Source of the DNA: Eutreptiella sp. 'Long Island Sound 2002'
Taxonomy: Eukaryota > Euglenozoa > Euglenophyceae > Eutreptiales > Eutreptiaceae
Direction of reading: 5' to 3'
Assembly (NCBI GenBank): GCA_964036045.1
Contig: OZ038383.1
Span: 5,256,430 to 5,320,429 of the forward strand
Length of the DNA stretch: 64,000 nucleotides
Part shown: positions 19,986 to 31,789 of the stretch, piece after piece
How the letters are laid out: every line of letters starts with the position of its first letter
Numbering within the stretch: position 1 is the stretch's first letter
Position numbers and translations under genes: made by a program
The notes under the pieces: model-generated
Told to the model about the DNA's origin: nothing
The model's input: only the letters and a program-made list of their open reading frames with translations
Database searches by the model: none

Positions 19986-22571
19986 AAAGGGCCCGTGCCT
20001 GCAAGTTTGAGACTATTTGCCAAAGATGAGCTACAAAGCCTGACCGTTGGAATGGGTACTTCTGCACCACAGGAGATCCCTTTTCAGGGAGAGTCAAGGG
20101 TTGCAGAACAGGCTTTGCAACAAATCAGGCAAATAGTAAACTCACAGAGCCAAGACCGGGCAAAGAAGGCACAAGACAAGCAAGTGCACAGCACGTCAAC
20201 TGTCAACTCTTCCGAAACCTTTACCAGCAACACAAATCAAGTCCCAGGGACCTCAGTTCTCAACAGTTCTCACCAGTTCAACGTTGTGTTTGCAAGCAAG
20301 GCAAAACGAAGGCAATTGCACAGCATAAGTCAGAAATGTTGTGTCAAAATTTAGCAGTCAATAGCCAGAAATGTCCTGATCGATCTGCACTACAGCTGAG
20401 CAGCACAAAAACAGCAGAACAACAATATTAAAACGACTTTTGGCAGGCATCTTTAGATTCAACCACAGCATTGTAATGTTCTGACACATCCACACTTTTG
20501 TGCCAAGGAATCAAATGTATTCAAGCAATGGATTTTGCAAAAATTCATGTTTGAAAGACAAACTTTTGGCACCGCGGCCGTTTCAGATCCGTTGGGCCGT
20601 TTCAGATCCAGTGCGGTAGCGTAAATGCGGTTTTGGCCGCAGAATGCCCCACAAAATCATAGGTGAGGGGCATCATTACGCTCGTGTCATGAGACAAAGC
20701 GTTTCAGGATCCTTGCCACTCTGAAACAAGAGAACAAAAGTATGTACAGCAACACATCAGCATATGTACACATGGGGTTAAGGCTGGACTGAGGTAAGGG
20801 CATCACAGGACAATAGACACTCAGTCCCAACTCATATCCCAATCCCAGGTCCGACCCTCTCAGTGGCTGGGGTGGGCGGGGGCTCAAACACAACCCATGC
20901 CCTGCTGAGTCCGGACCCTGAAACACTGCCAATAGGGGGGTTGTCGCGCCGAGCCACAGGCGAGTTCCTGGGAACCAAGATGCTCCAAGGCCAGTCATTA
21001 GTAGCTCCCTATGATCCCCTAACGGCAGGTTCCAACTCACCTCTGAGCCAGAGATATGGCTCCGCCAATATCCCCTATGAGTTGGTAGCTGAAAATGGGC
21101 TGTTTCAGCCCAAACTGAAATTAGCTCAAAAATCTCCAAAATTGACCCCTCGTCTGGACCCGCCAGAGGTAGGGACGCGGCAACTGACCCCATGCCCTTC
21201 GAGTACGAACTCCCTGGAGCCCTCAACCAACCTGGTTTCCCTCTGAGGTCCCGGCATCAGGGCACCACGGGGTCGTCAAGCGGGGTCATGATGCCAAAAT
21301 CACCACAATTGGCATCATTTTCACGCGTGGCTTGCCCGGCCAGGGCAAGGCCAATGGCTCACAGGGTGGGAGACAGGACCTAGGACTCATATCTGAGTGT
21401 ACAACGTGAAATTGGGTCCGGGCTCCCATGTGGGCAAAGAGATATGGGGCCGCCAATTGACCACACGGGGGGGGTGAAATTGGGGTCCCAAAAGGGGGTC
21501 ATTTTGGCTGCTCGAAAAGAGCCAAAATTCGGGGGTGCTCCCAATAGTATATCTCCACGCCGGCTTGGAGATCGGATCAGCCATTCCATACGCGATCCAT
21601 CAAGAGTCTAACAGAGGCTCCCATGCCCTTGCCTCTCAAAGATCCCCATGCCACTCGGCGTGGTGACAATCCCAATTGGGTCCACAAATGCCACAATGGC
21701 AAAATTGTCCACACTCACTTTGGGCTAACACCCTCACGAAGGTTGCTCCGCTTCGCCCACGTGGTGTGTGAACCATGGGGACCAATATACATAACACCCA
21801 TGTCATATTTGGTCCATTGGTCCATGCGTCTGGCGTGCACGGGTGGGCTGAACATAGTGCACGGCGGGCAGAAAATGTGGAAAGTTGGTCAAAATGCCCG
21901 AAAATGCGCACACTCATGGTTGGGGCAAATGAGGCACATGCCCGACTTGGACCGAAGTGTGCCATAGGATAGGTATGAAGTCATATCGGTCCAACATATC
22001 TTTTGGGCGTCGCCCAAATCCTCCGGTTTTGGGAATGGCAGGGTCGCCAAGTGAGCCCATGATTTGGGATAGTCCCAAATCGCCAACATGGCGGCCACGG
22101 TATGCCAAGCCCAAGAGGAGTTATTCGCCGGGTCCAAGATATGTTGGGCACCGAAATATGTACCCTCAAAACATACTTGGGTGATGATGTCAATTGAGCG
22201 CAACGTTCAGATACACGGTCGCCACTTGACATCATGACGGGCAAAAAACAGCAATATGGCGAAAAAACACCCAAAAGTGCCTTGAAAGGCGCACAAATAT
22301 ATTATAATATCTTCGGCTTGGATTGAGTAATCGACCAATCCTTCTAAACACAATGACTTGACACCAATGACCTTCGATTCCACATATGTGCTCCACTTGG
22401 GGCGCTTTGAAAGGTCACGAGCGCTACTTCCCAAGTGGGCACATGAAAATATGGAAAATTGCAAAACACACACCTTGCTCCCAACGCATCGCTTTGGGAT
22501 TGCCACACAAGCTTCCCTCCACGAAGGTTAGGCTTGCAATTGATCGTGGGGAGTATAAGGAAGGGCCTCGT

Positions 22572-22588
22572 GCAATATGAGGTCCATT
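22572..22588. repeat. Left 17-bp target-site duplication
   Basis: GCAATATGAGGTCCATT, repeated exactly at 24748-24764. The related empty site is in the gypsy-2 LTR near 57730-57750 (CACAATATTAGGTCCATT). Confidence 0.88.
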
Positions 22589-24747
22589 TTTTTAAGACGT
22601 CACAAAATTTATCAGTGCGGAACAGTACGGAGAATAAGATACACACTGAAATAGTATGTACAATGCACTGAAGTAACTGATGGGCTTTGGAGGCCCGAGT
22701 GTGGATGTGGAGAGATATGTGGCGAATAGCATAGTAGTTGGAATAGAAAATGGGGAGTGCTTGGCTTTCTTAAAGCCACTGGGCCACCAGGGTGCACCCA
22801 GGATAAGCAGCGTAGCTGCAGAAATTTGAGTTAATGACAAACGATGGTGGCGTGGTAAAATTGATTGATGGGTTGATAGTTTATTTCTGAACAAGGTGTG
22901 TACTTGGTGTGTACCTGGTGTGCATCTGGTGTGTACCTGGTGTGTATGTTGTGGACTTGGTGTGTACCAGTGTACGTGGTGTGTACTTTATGTACCTGGT
23001 GTACACCTGGCGTGCAGCCGTTGCGTACCCGATGTACCACCGGCGTAGACCTGGTGCGAGTGTGTCAGTTGTGAGGTATAGATTTTGAGTGTGAAAAGAC
23101 ATAATGTGAAGTGATCATGGAAGTACCCCTGTTGACTGCATCTCCACTCTGTTTTTGAAGACCACCTGTAGTTTCACCCCTAGGGGAAAAGCCACACCAT
23201 GGTTTTCAAATGAAATACAGAGGGCAAAGCAAACTGACATAAGATGAAAAATTCATTATATAATCAGTCTCACTGTGATTGAGTTGCAGAAGACAAAGTC
23301 ATTTCACAACATGGAGTATTAGATAGATAACCAACATACTTGTGTGAGCTGGTGTGTGTGGTAAAAAATTCACTGCGGCAAATTGGCAACTCAAGCCACA
23401 GCATACATAATCTGACACAAAGGTAGTTGTACTTGCACCTAGAGAAGGCATGCTGCGAGGCCCTTTTGCAAAAATAGGCCGTTGCTGACTGAGCCAAAAT
23501 TTACATCAGTAAATGAGAGATTATTAATGATGTGGAGAGGTCTTCTGACCAGTAATAACAGTTACCGGTGTTACATGGTTTCATATATCTGAGTTGAATC
23601 AGAAGGTCGGTCTCTTCCTTGATTGGACTCTCGTCGACTTCTGCATCCGTTAGCCTTCGATGAAATAAGGTGAAGGTGTCCACCTCCGCTTCGCTGCAGA
23701 GATGGTAGTCTCCTAAGTCGTCCTTAAACCAACTCACTGATGTGCGTTCGTCACCGAGATCGGATACTTTGGTGTCTCCTTCGTGTGGTTTTGTGGTTGG
23801 CGTCGAGTGAGAGGCCTCGGGCTGTTTCAGAGTATTGAGTGCTGGCCGCGACTTGTTTTTAGTCGGTGTGGCGAGTTGAGGCGCGCTCAAAATGGCTGCG
23901 CTAGCGTCCCAGATGTTCAAGGGAGGGCCTGCTAGGCTGTGTTGATGAATTGTCGGACCAATTTCGGCGCGCGTCCTGCAATTTGGAGCTCCGAATTGTC
24001 TTGTTTGCTGTCCGTGTGTCCCATGCCGACGATGTCAACCGTTTGGCGCTTTGAGTGTTCAGCACAGAAAACGCGTTTGCTGTTGCGAAGGTGGATTCCG
24101 TGATTCGAGTATTTTGTTGCCTCCTTGTGCTCACCGGCGCGAAAGTGTTGGACTCCTTGTCGTGATTTGCTTTGATACTGAGTGAAGGACAGGAAGTAAA
24201 CCGTGGCGACGAAGTGGAAAATGATTTGCGCGTCCTTGTACTCGGCACTGCTTGTTTAGTGTCAGGGTGCCTCTTTTTGTGTTGACGGCGTTTCTGTAAC
24301 GGTTGCCGCCAAGCTCTTGTCGTTGTCCTGGGAGCGGTCATCTGGAGACTCATTCTTGACTGAAGAGGCGACAGCAGCGGTGTGACAGTGCGAGGCAGTT
24401 ATAGTAGACACTGACAGTCGTTGGAGACGTTGTACAGGCACTCTGGGAAAACGCGATAAGTTCTTCAAAAGCGTTGCTGTGGTTTGTTTTTGCTTGAGAT
24501 ACAGTTGCAGTTGCTGTATTGCTTGCAGTAGCGTTTGACAGGCCACAGAAAGTTGCGCAGCTGCGGCTTCGTGTAGCAGCACCGTTTGCCGCTTGCGATA
24601 TTCTGCACTGGTAAGTACTGAGGCTGGAAGTTTCGTTCAGGCAGCTGGCGAATTGGGATCAGCGGCTGCAGTTTTTCTGGACTTGCCCAGGTCCCTACAT
24701 TAGAAAATCGCTGAAATCGGAAAAAGAAAAAGCCACTCAGAAAGTGA
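22589..24747 (-). mobile_element. Retrocopy-like insert with 17-bp target duplications
   Basis: 2159 bp present here and absent from the homologous gypsy-2 LTR, with 17-bp direct repeats. On the minus strand it ends in a short run of A at the left junction (plus-strand T run at 22587-22593), which fits L1-like retrotransposition of an RNA with a short poly(A). Three minus-strand frames (24582-24262, 24353-23901, 23920-23501) join into one plausible broken coding region of about 370 codons with two frameshifts. A helical stretch rich in Ala, Gln and Leu comes first, then a Ser/Thr/Arg-rich part, then an acidic C-terminus (HRRLTDAEVDESPIKEETD). I do not recognise the protein. It could be a processed pseudogene of a host gene or a non-autonomous element. 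Confidence 0.6.
22893..23065. repeat. TGGTGTGTACC minisatellite
   Basis: About 14 degenerate 10-12-bp units of the type TGGTGTGTACC within the insert, towards its 3' end in minus-strand sense. It would lie in the 3' UTR of the retrocopied RNA. Confidence 0.8.
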
Positions 24748-24764
24748 GCAATATGAGGTCCATT
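24748..24764. repeat. Right 17-bp target-site duplication
   Basis: Exact copy of 22572-22588. LTR sequence resumes immediately after it. Confidence 0.88.
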
Positions 24765-25752
24765 GGTGGGTGTATTGCTCTTAGCCAAACCCGCCAAATG
24801 GGCACACAATACAACACATGGCACATACCACATATTGCCCAAAAAGGTAGCTCCCCCCACGATATGTCATGCCCCTCCAAGGGCATAACTTTGTGTCAAT
24901 CGCTCATAGGAACTCAAGGAGAGTTCCTATGCAACACCAACACTCGCGCGCTACACTCGAAAGTTATCTTAACGCACGCAATATCATGGCCAAAGAGTTA
25001 TAATGCAAACTCTACCCTCTTGACCATGATCCATTACGCTAGCGCGCACGTGTGGAGACGCAAGGCGTATAAAGCTTCCTAAATTACGTCGGGAGTATTG
25101 TGAATACATCCCACGTTTCCCTATTGTCATTCCTCGCAAGCAACACGAGATGTGACCCTCACAGGTGGCCTCACGAATCAACTTTGTTTTGCCCATATCT
25201 CTAAGACAAATGGAGGGCAAGACAAAAGGAAAGTTGATTCGTGCATAGGGAAGCACGTAGGTCCACTCGGAAGAGGTCCGATCAAGTGCGGGGATGTCGA
25301 AGTCGAGAATCCGATTTCGATATCCTGAAAAATTCGGACTAAGGTTGCGAGTGTAGAATGTGAAAATTGCGGATGCATCAATGCAATTCCTGAAGACTTT
25401 AGAGTCTTCGTCACGATTTGCGCTAAAATATCTCTATATAACAGTTAAACTGGCGGTTACGCTAAGGTCGCGAACTAACCGCCAGCTGTCAAAACAGTGA
25501 ATATCAAAACGGAAGCGTAAAAATTGACGGAAACAATATGAAAATAAAACCCTGTTGATTTCTGATGTTCTGATATATAAATCTCCGCTGGCGGCGCATC
25601 GGTTGCCGATGCGGGGCTTTACGGCACGGAACACGCCCCCGTCAGGCTCGCACCGGGCTTCAACGGGCGTCTTCCCTTCCGTACATGGGGTTAGTGGACC
25701 GGAGACCGGTTGTATGCCCTACCCTAGCCATGGGGTTCTGGGTACCGCTTCA

Positions 25753-26906
25753 CTAGGGCCAGCGTGGAAGCCCCCACACCCACACTCTGGAGAGCATCAG
25801 CGGAAGCCTCGACACACGGGGCACCGCAAGGCACTCTCAAGCCGTTGTGTCTATTGGATGGAAATTTTCTCCACGCTGATTTCTTTTCCCAGCCATCTGA
25901 CAATCATAGGGGGCTCTGTCACTGATTTTGGATTGCAGCTCCCCTTCCCATAGGTCACCCACCCACTTGGGGCGTAATGCTGTAATGGAGGATCGGTTTG
26001 CCCCTGGGGGGTATTTTCGTGCACCGCAGGGGCGCTGATAGGCACTGCAAGTGGAAGTAACACACCGTGTCAGGCTCAGGCTGCGCCATGAAATGTGGTA
26101 TGAGAGAGTGTTTGCCTTGCACATGCCTTGGGTGTGGATGCCCCCTATATGTTTATATTTGTCACAAAATATTGGCGCGATGCAATCTGAACAATTCACT
26201 TTTTGGCCAGTGAGGATGAACGAGGTGGACCTGGATATGCCAGTACTGCAAGCTATCGAGGACAGAAATGTGCCTTTGTCCCGCAGAAGGGCCCCCCAAA
26301 GGCTGCCTAGCCATGGCCACCTGGTGTGCAAGCCCTTGAAGAAAGAGTGGTAAGTGATGGACTCCTCCCATGTGGTGATCCCAGGATGCAGTCCCAATTT
26401 GATGCCTTTGCATGCACCTACAGCCCTATTATTGCAATAAAGAACGTTACTAGTTGCACCGTTCTCCAGCACGCTCGACGACCCATCTTTACATCAGTAT
26501 TCAGGTGACACTTTGTGAATGCTTGCGGCAACTACGGTGCGCCCTGCGGTGCACCTGCAGCCCACCTTTGGAATAAGTTAGCTTGCAGAATGGATGTGCC
26601 ACGCTTCGCGGATAGATCCGGGATTGCAGTCTCTGTCTTAGAGAACAATGGGGGTCAAGAAATAAATGTGCACTCCCCCATGGGTACCATTGTTTCAAAC
26701 TGGAACCCCACATGGCTGGTGGATGGTGGTTTTCTCATCTTATTGCAGGTTTTGGTGCTTTTGGGTTACAAGAGAATTATTCCCACATTTGGGCAATCTG
26801 TATTACCAGCGGCTTCATGTGGATAGCCCAAAGCTCCACCGTTCGCTGTGAGGCTGCCCCGAGGCATGTCTTACGATGACGTGACGAAAGCTGCAAGTAC
26901 TGGCCC
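25753..26906. other. Unassigned sequence between the LTR repeat and the HEAT pseudogene
   Basis: Mixed-composition DNA. Short frames exist (for example 25837-26472 on the minus strand), but none has a recognisable domain. A pyrimidine-rich stretch at about 26917-26950 precedes the pseudogene. I see nothing else. Confidence 0.5.
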
Positions 26907-27033
26907 ATGAAGATCAGGTTTTTCCTGTTATTTTTTCTTATTGTTGTTGTTGGGGGGGTGATGGCATCTTGCGAATTCTCATTACTGTGCTGCCATTTGT
27001 CGCCCATCCTTTGCATGTATCCTGCCCCTGCTG

Positions 27034-28745
27034 ATGATGTTTCCAACTCGAAATGGTGCATGTGCTTTTGCTCGTTGCTGGAGGTCTTGCACATTTTCTT
27101 TGTCAACAGAAGACGGTACATCGCCCCGTGCCGCCGGAGCGCCACAACAAAAAACGAAGCTTGATCGTGGGCCGGCCGTTGACCAACCCTCAGCTTCCCT
27201 GCAACTCCACGCGGCAGACCAAACCAGAACGCAGCGTTCCTCGGACAATGTCGAGAACCAGCATTCGTCAAGTTGCGCCGCCGACGACAACGGTTCCTTT
27301 ACCTCTGTCATTCCCAATCCCCAGAGCGAACCCGTGGGTAATGGCAGCATTTGTACGAACGGGGATCAGCAGCAGGTGCTGATCCCCGAGTTAACCAATT
27401 TTGTCGCGGATCTCCAGGCAGCATTTCCAGAATCGGCGAAAGAATTTGACCAGTTTTCCCCATGTGTTGGAGTCCCTCGGCAGGCCACGTGCTCTCTTCA
27501 ATTGTTCGAAAGTTTATGTACTGATTATATTTGTTTCAATGAGGAGAGGAGAAAAACAGGTGTGCAGTTGGCTGCTGCTGCATTGAATGCCACTGCAGAG
27601 AAGCTCCCCTCTGAACTACTGGAAACCCAGTACGTTGCCATGGTTCAACGGCTGGCGGAGGATCACTCTACAGTTGTGGGCTGCTTGTGCCCATCTGTTA
27701 AGCATTCCATACCCCTCTTTGCGAGATCACCCGAAGTCGGTTTTTCGCACCATTTTCTTCAACCTTTCCCGAGATTCGAGCATCGCAGTCCGCGTCGCAG
27801 CATGCTCCGCTCTCAAGTCGTTTGTTCCTGTTGTTGCAGACCAACAGGTTATCTCTGAGCTTGCACAGCTCTTTGCCCAACAGTCCGCTGATAAAGAATT
27901 CCTGATTCGAAAATTCTCAGTGGAAAATTGCATTCACCTAGCTGAGACTCTGGTTGGCCCAAAAAAGAATTGTTTGCTTCCCTCCGTGAGGGATTTCTCC
28001 AACGATGCAAGTCAGAATATTTGACGCATATTCGCACATCATTTCCTACGGATTTGTCAGGCCATGTCCGGAGGGATGCAACAAAGGGAGATGGTGGAGT
28101 TATTCATGAAACTCGCCACTGATGAAACTCAGGAGGTGCGATCAACCCTTGCAAAAAACGTGATAGGTTTTTCCCTTCTGATTCAGAAGGACCAAGCCAT
28201 TGTTTTGCTCTCTGTCATACCTGAGTTGGTCAGTCGACAGAATCGTTATGAAATTGCACGGCTAGTTATGCAGCTGTCCAAATTGATCGGTCTGCACCAC
28301 ACAATCACTTCGCTGCTGCCGCATTTTTCGAGTCTGCTCCAGGACAAGTTTCCCAAATTTGCGGAGAACTTCCCCCCCCCAGATCACCGCCGCCATGGAC
28401 TCACAGACCCTGGGCAACTGTCTGTCTGATGCCATCCGCAGCCTTGCAACTGACGAAGAATGGCGGGTGCGGGAGCTGGTCGTGAAGGAAATTCCGTTCA
28501 TGGCGGATCATTTGGGGGTGAGTTTTGACAGGTTTTTTGGCCCACTGCTTGTGCAATCCCTTTGTGATCCTGTGTCTGAGGTTCGACTAGCTGCTGGCAA
28601 CGTTGCCAGGTGTCTGGCAAAGTGCCTTGGGCAAGAGTGGGCCAATGCCAGCTTGATCCCTGGGGTCCTTGCGCAGCTCTCTGGACATTGGTCCAGGCGG
28701 ATTTTTTTGAATGTTCTTAACCGCATCAACTTGTTCTGGGGCTGA
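27034..28745 (+). pseudogene. HEAT-repeat protein, PP2A scaffold (A subunit)-like, frameshifted and truncated
   Basis: The translation shows successive HEAT repeats that align with the middle of the PP2A 65-kDa regulatory A subunit. Recognisable blocks include AVRVAACSALKSFVPVV, EFLIRKFSVENCIHLAETLV, EVRSTLAKNVIGFS, WRVRELVVKEIPFMADHLGV and VRLAAGNVARCLAKCLGQEW. The frame changes near 27725 and again near 28370-28385 at a C8 run. It is broken by a TGA at 28022-28024, and probably by shifts nearby. The last HEAT repeats are missing: similarity ends at about 28740, just before the LINE C 3' end. No introns are evident across 1.7 kb, which suggests a processed copy. An upstream low-complexity N-terminus (27034-27360) is unlike PP2A-A. 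A PP4 regulatory subunit 1-like protein is an alternative. It is not expected to be functional. Confidence 0.62.
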
Positions 28746-28852
28746 CGTCCCCCAATGAAAGTATTTACAACAACATATAAAGATATGTACACGGCTGCTC
28801 TGATGGTTAGGTTAGATGAACGCTGATTTACCCTGTGGGGAAGGGGGGGGGT

Positions 28853-30000
28853 TCAGGAAGGGGCGGAGGGCTGAAGGGGTCGAGAGGAGGAGACAGAAGA
28901 TCGCTGGATGGGCGGAAAAATTCCGGATGTCCCGGGAGGCGTTGTAGTGGGGGGGGGCAGGGGCAGACGGGCGTGGGCACCTAGTAAGGGTGGGCCTAGA
29001 GGGGAGAGGTAGGCGTGTTTGACGGTAGCGTGCCTTGGAGCGTGGGGGTGGGAGGGGGAGAGCGGTCTTGGCGCGCTTTGGGGGCGCCCAAACGATTGTG
29101 GCCTGATGGGTTTGTGGTGATCGATGGCGTTTTTGTGGTGGCCGTGGGCGTGAGTGCTGAGGAGGGCGGGGAATGGCCGAGGGGGGGGGGGGCGTGGTGC
29201 GGATGCGCGGCTGGACGGGCGTTTGGAGTTTTTTGGCACGCGGCGAGTGGTTGGTTGTGCTTTGGCTGACGCTGGCTTGGACGGTTTTTTCAAGGCGTGT
29301 TTGGGGAGAGGTGGGGGGTGCTGGTATACGGGGCGGGTCCGAGGGGGCATGTGGACGGAGGTACTGAATGCACCGTGCGAAACCGAAAAGGGGTTGAGAG
29401 GGTCGGAGGGGTGCGCCCAAAGTACTGGGTCCCAAGGGAGAGGATTCGAACACAGCCAATCATGTGCTTGGTGGACAGCCTTGTCCAGGTGCTTTACGCG
29501 TTCCTCCAGGGCTAGGCCAAGCATGGCTCTGTGCTCGGCGCGAGTGGAGCCCGGGATTGGCTTGGAGAGGCAGGACCATAGGGACTTAGGTACCAGAGTT
29601 CTCATGAAGTTCCTGCGGTCAGCCTTTGAGGGTCCAGAGAGCCACCAGTGCAGGACAATGGGGCTGAAAAGGGGTCCCCAGGAAGAGACGTATGCCTGGA
29701 CGTGCTGGTCCAACGCTTTGCAGAAGGCCAGGCATGATAAAGGGTCGAAAGGATGGTGCTGTCCGCACCTGGAACAGTGGTAGTCGTGGGGCATATTGCT
29801 CCACTGGTACCCGTGCACATTGTAGCACCCGGACGCCAGTTTGAAAAACAGGGACGAAAACCAGGAAGCTTTGTTGTACAGGCTGAAGCTGGGGCCGACC
29901 GCTATGTTGCTATGGGAATGCTGCGGCAATAGGTGGCGGAATTGCTGTACCTTAAACTTGTGGAGGACAGGCAGGTGGTGTACCGCCACTGAGCCCAGTG
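28853..30000 (-). pseudogene. LINE C C-terminal region: Cys/His knuckle and Pro-rich tail (frame-shifted from RT-RNase H)
   Basis: Continues the RNase H product after a 16-17-base G run (30001-30017 on the plus strand; C run in sense) that changes the frame. It contains a knuckle YHCSRCGQHHPFDPLSCLAFC-like cluster around 29750-29800. A helical region with an LGLALEERVKHLDKAVHQAH-like stretch follows, then a long Pro/Arg/His-rich tail to the stop at 28853. It has the same general layout as LINE A ORF3 (knuckle, then low-complexity Pro/His), which supports a shared ancestral 3' module. Whether the frame change is real or a homopolymer sequencing error cannot be decided from one copy. Confidence 0.6.
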
Positions 30001-30001
30001 G

Positions 30002-31772
30002 GGGGGGGGGGGGGGGAGGTCCGGGGTAAAAATCAGGCTGTGAGCTGCCCATTTAGAGAAATGGTCGCAGATTTCGTTGCCAATAAAATTGGCGTGACCT
30101 TTAATCCACATGATGTGGAGGGGGTTGGTGATGAGATGTAGGGCGCTGTGTACGGCGACGGTCCATGTGTCGTCTTGGAACGGGCTGGGCCTATAGACTT
30201 GGCATTTCTGGAGGGTGGACACCGACTGTTCGTTGTCAATCAACAAACATACTTCGTATTGGGAAAGTTCCCTGTGGATCCAGCGAATGGCTGCTACCGC
30301 CCCCCAGAACTCCGAACCCAGAGAAGAGGGATGCGGTGAGGATAGGCACAGGACTCTGGTTGTACCGTCGGGTAGAAAGGCCGTGACGGCGGCCGCATGG
30401 CCGGACTCACCGGAGGAGCCATCGGAATATAGCCACACCCGCTGTAGGCCGGGGGTCGGCGGCCTGGTTAGTGCCTCCGCGGCATCGTGGCATCCCCACT
30501 CGTCGAGAGACTTCTTCTCTAGGTAGTGTTGTGCCTGCAGAGCGAAGAGATGGCCGTGTTGGCTGATTCCCAGTGCGTGTGCGTTGTGCGGTGGCGCTGG
30601 GGGTTCGGGGATGGTCTCTTGAGGGCGCAAAAATTCAGTAACTAGCTGGCAGTGAGAGGGGCGGGAGTAATCCATGACGGCGTGGCATGGCATGTGCATG
30701 GTGTAGGACGTGTGGGTATCCACCGAGTAGACCCCGTCGTGGAACGAGACGTTGGCCCATTTGGAGGTGGCCTCGGTCACTCTTCCTGTGGCCTGTCCTG
30801 ATTTGAACCTAACGGTTAGCTGGGTACCAGGTGTTAGATCCCGAATAGCAGTGGGTCTCCACGGGCCTATGCTGTGGAAAGATATGCCAAGGGCATGGAT
30901 GGAGTCCATAAAAGAGTTTTGCACCGGGTCCGAGGCCCTCTGGTTCGAGCTAAGTAAAGACTGGACGTACAGGGGGCCAACTGACTTTGGGGCAAGGCCG
31001 CAAAGGGCCCGTAGCCCATAGTTCACGGTGGCAACGTGGACGCTGTGCGGTAGGAACTTCATTCCCAACCCTCCCTTTGGGCGAGCCGCGAAACGGTCTT
31101 TGGGGGAGACTAGACGTGTGATGCTGCGAGACGCAACTCCCGCCCAGATGAGTGCCTGAAGGTTTTCGAGCTGGTTGGGCGAAAGAGAGTGGGTGATTAA
31201 GCGGTAGGCGAGTGCTGGGACCAGCTGAGAGTTCGTCAGCCGGACCTCCTCACTAAGTGTAAGAGGCAAGGGAGAGAGCCGGGCAAAATAACTCTGGATC
31301 TCCGCCTTGAGCATGTGAAACAGGCCCTTTGCCTGGTGGCTAGTAAAAAGATAAACCCCCAGGTATTTATAGCATGTGTGCGGGCGACCCGTTGTTTTGT
31401 TGTACGTGTGGAACTCCGAGCCCCTGGGTGTCAGAAACTCTTTTTGGGGGGCTGTGCCATTGGCGTGGACTTCGGTCTTAGACACATTCATGTCCAGACC
31501 CCAGTCCCTGGCTGGCCCATCGAAGTAGTTGAGACTGTTTTGGACGTAGATGACGTCCTCACTTCTGATCAGGATGTCGTCGATGTAGGCGTGGTGGCTA
31601 GTGCGGGCATTTGCCCGGGGGGGGGGCACAGTGGCAAAAAAATGGTGGAAGAGGGAGTTGAGATAGAGAATGAAGAGTAGGGGGGAGAGGGGACATCCTT
31701 GTCGGAGGCCCCTGGTTTGGAGGTATGCGTGGGGAGTGCGGCCATTGATGGTGGGGCTGTCTTGAGGGAAGG
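30002..31772 (-). pseudogene. LINE C reverse transcriptase (partial) and RNase H
   Basis: Open frame on the minus strand. The first ~19 residues of the nominal ORF (from 31821) come from the LINE A tail and are not part of this gene. RT motifs present are motif B GLRQGCPLSPLLF, motif C AYIDDIL and the following KYLGV; palm motif A and everything upstream are missing. A thumb/linker of about 330 residues is followed by a complete RNase H: Asp in LYSDGSSG, Glu in GSEFWGAVAAI, Asp in LLIDNEQS and the late HANFIGNEICDHFSKWA with His and Asp. The canonical YIDD box and GCPLSP motif distinguish it from the unusual RT of LINE A. It is dead through 5' truncation. Confidence 0.85.
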
Positions 31773-31789
31773 AGGTAGGTAGGTAGGTA
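31773..31789 (-). repeat. (CCTA)n 3' tail of LINE A copy 2
   Basis: Plus strand AGGTAGGTAGGTAGGTA, the reverse complement of the copy 1 tail with an identical unit count. LINE C RT sequence begins directly below it. Confidence 0.88.

Larger units (their letters stand above)
18251..20689. other. AT-rich spacer with minisatellites; no gene recognised
   Basis: No recognisable protein. It contains a duplicated block around 18925-19125, a 15-18-bp minisatellite at 19498-19692 and a 111-bp tandem duplication at 19768-19985. A 128-codon frame at 19968-20354 (Ser/Gln-rich) has no recognisable domain and may be chance. Confidence 0.6.
20690..25752 (-). mobile_element. Gypsy-2 family solo-LTR-like repeat, interrupted
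   Basis: Matches the gypsy-2 LTR (55857-58692) nearly end to end in the same orientation. The match is broken only by the insert at 22589-24747. It starts at TGAGACAAAGCG (20690), against TGTGACAAAGCG in gypsy-2, and stops at CCGCTTCAC (25752), so it lacks the last ~96 bp that carry the LTR terminus. Similarity extends about 25 bp beyond the inferred LTR start in both copies, so the boundary is uncertain. Copy-specific differences include an extra ~45 bp near 25637. It contains no gene. Confidence 0.75.
28800..31772 (-). mobile_element. LINE C: 5'-truncated non-LTR retrotransposon
   Basis: Minus-strand element starting in the middle of a reverse transcriptase and running through RNase H, a Pro-rich zinc-knuckle protein and a short 3' UTR. 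The 3' UTR ends near TCTAACCTAACCATC (about 28800-28818). LINE A copy 2 abuts it exactly at 31772/31773, upstream of the RT. Its 5' half is not found on the other side of LINE A copy 2. The precise 3' end is uncertain to within about 50 bp. Confidence 0.75.

Noticed and set aside
20690-25752. Protein-coding genes in the LTR-like repeat (frames of 100-210 codons on both strands)
   Set aside because: Frames are not conserved between the two LTR copies, which differ by indels that are not multiples of three.
26907-27164. A short secreted protein (MKIRFFLLFFLIVVVGG start)
   Set aside because: The hydrophobic start is translated from a T-rich tract just upstream of the HEAT pseudogene, and there is no further coding quality.
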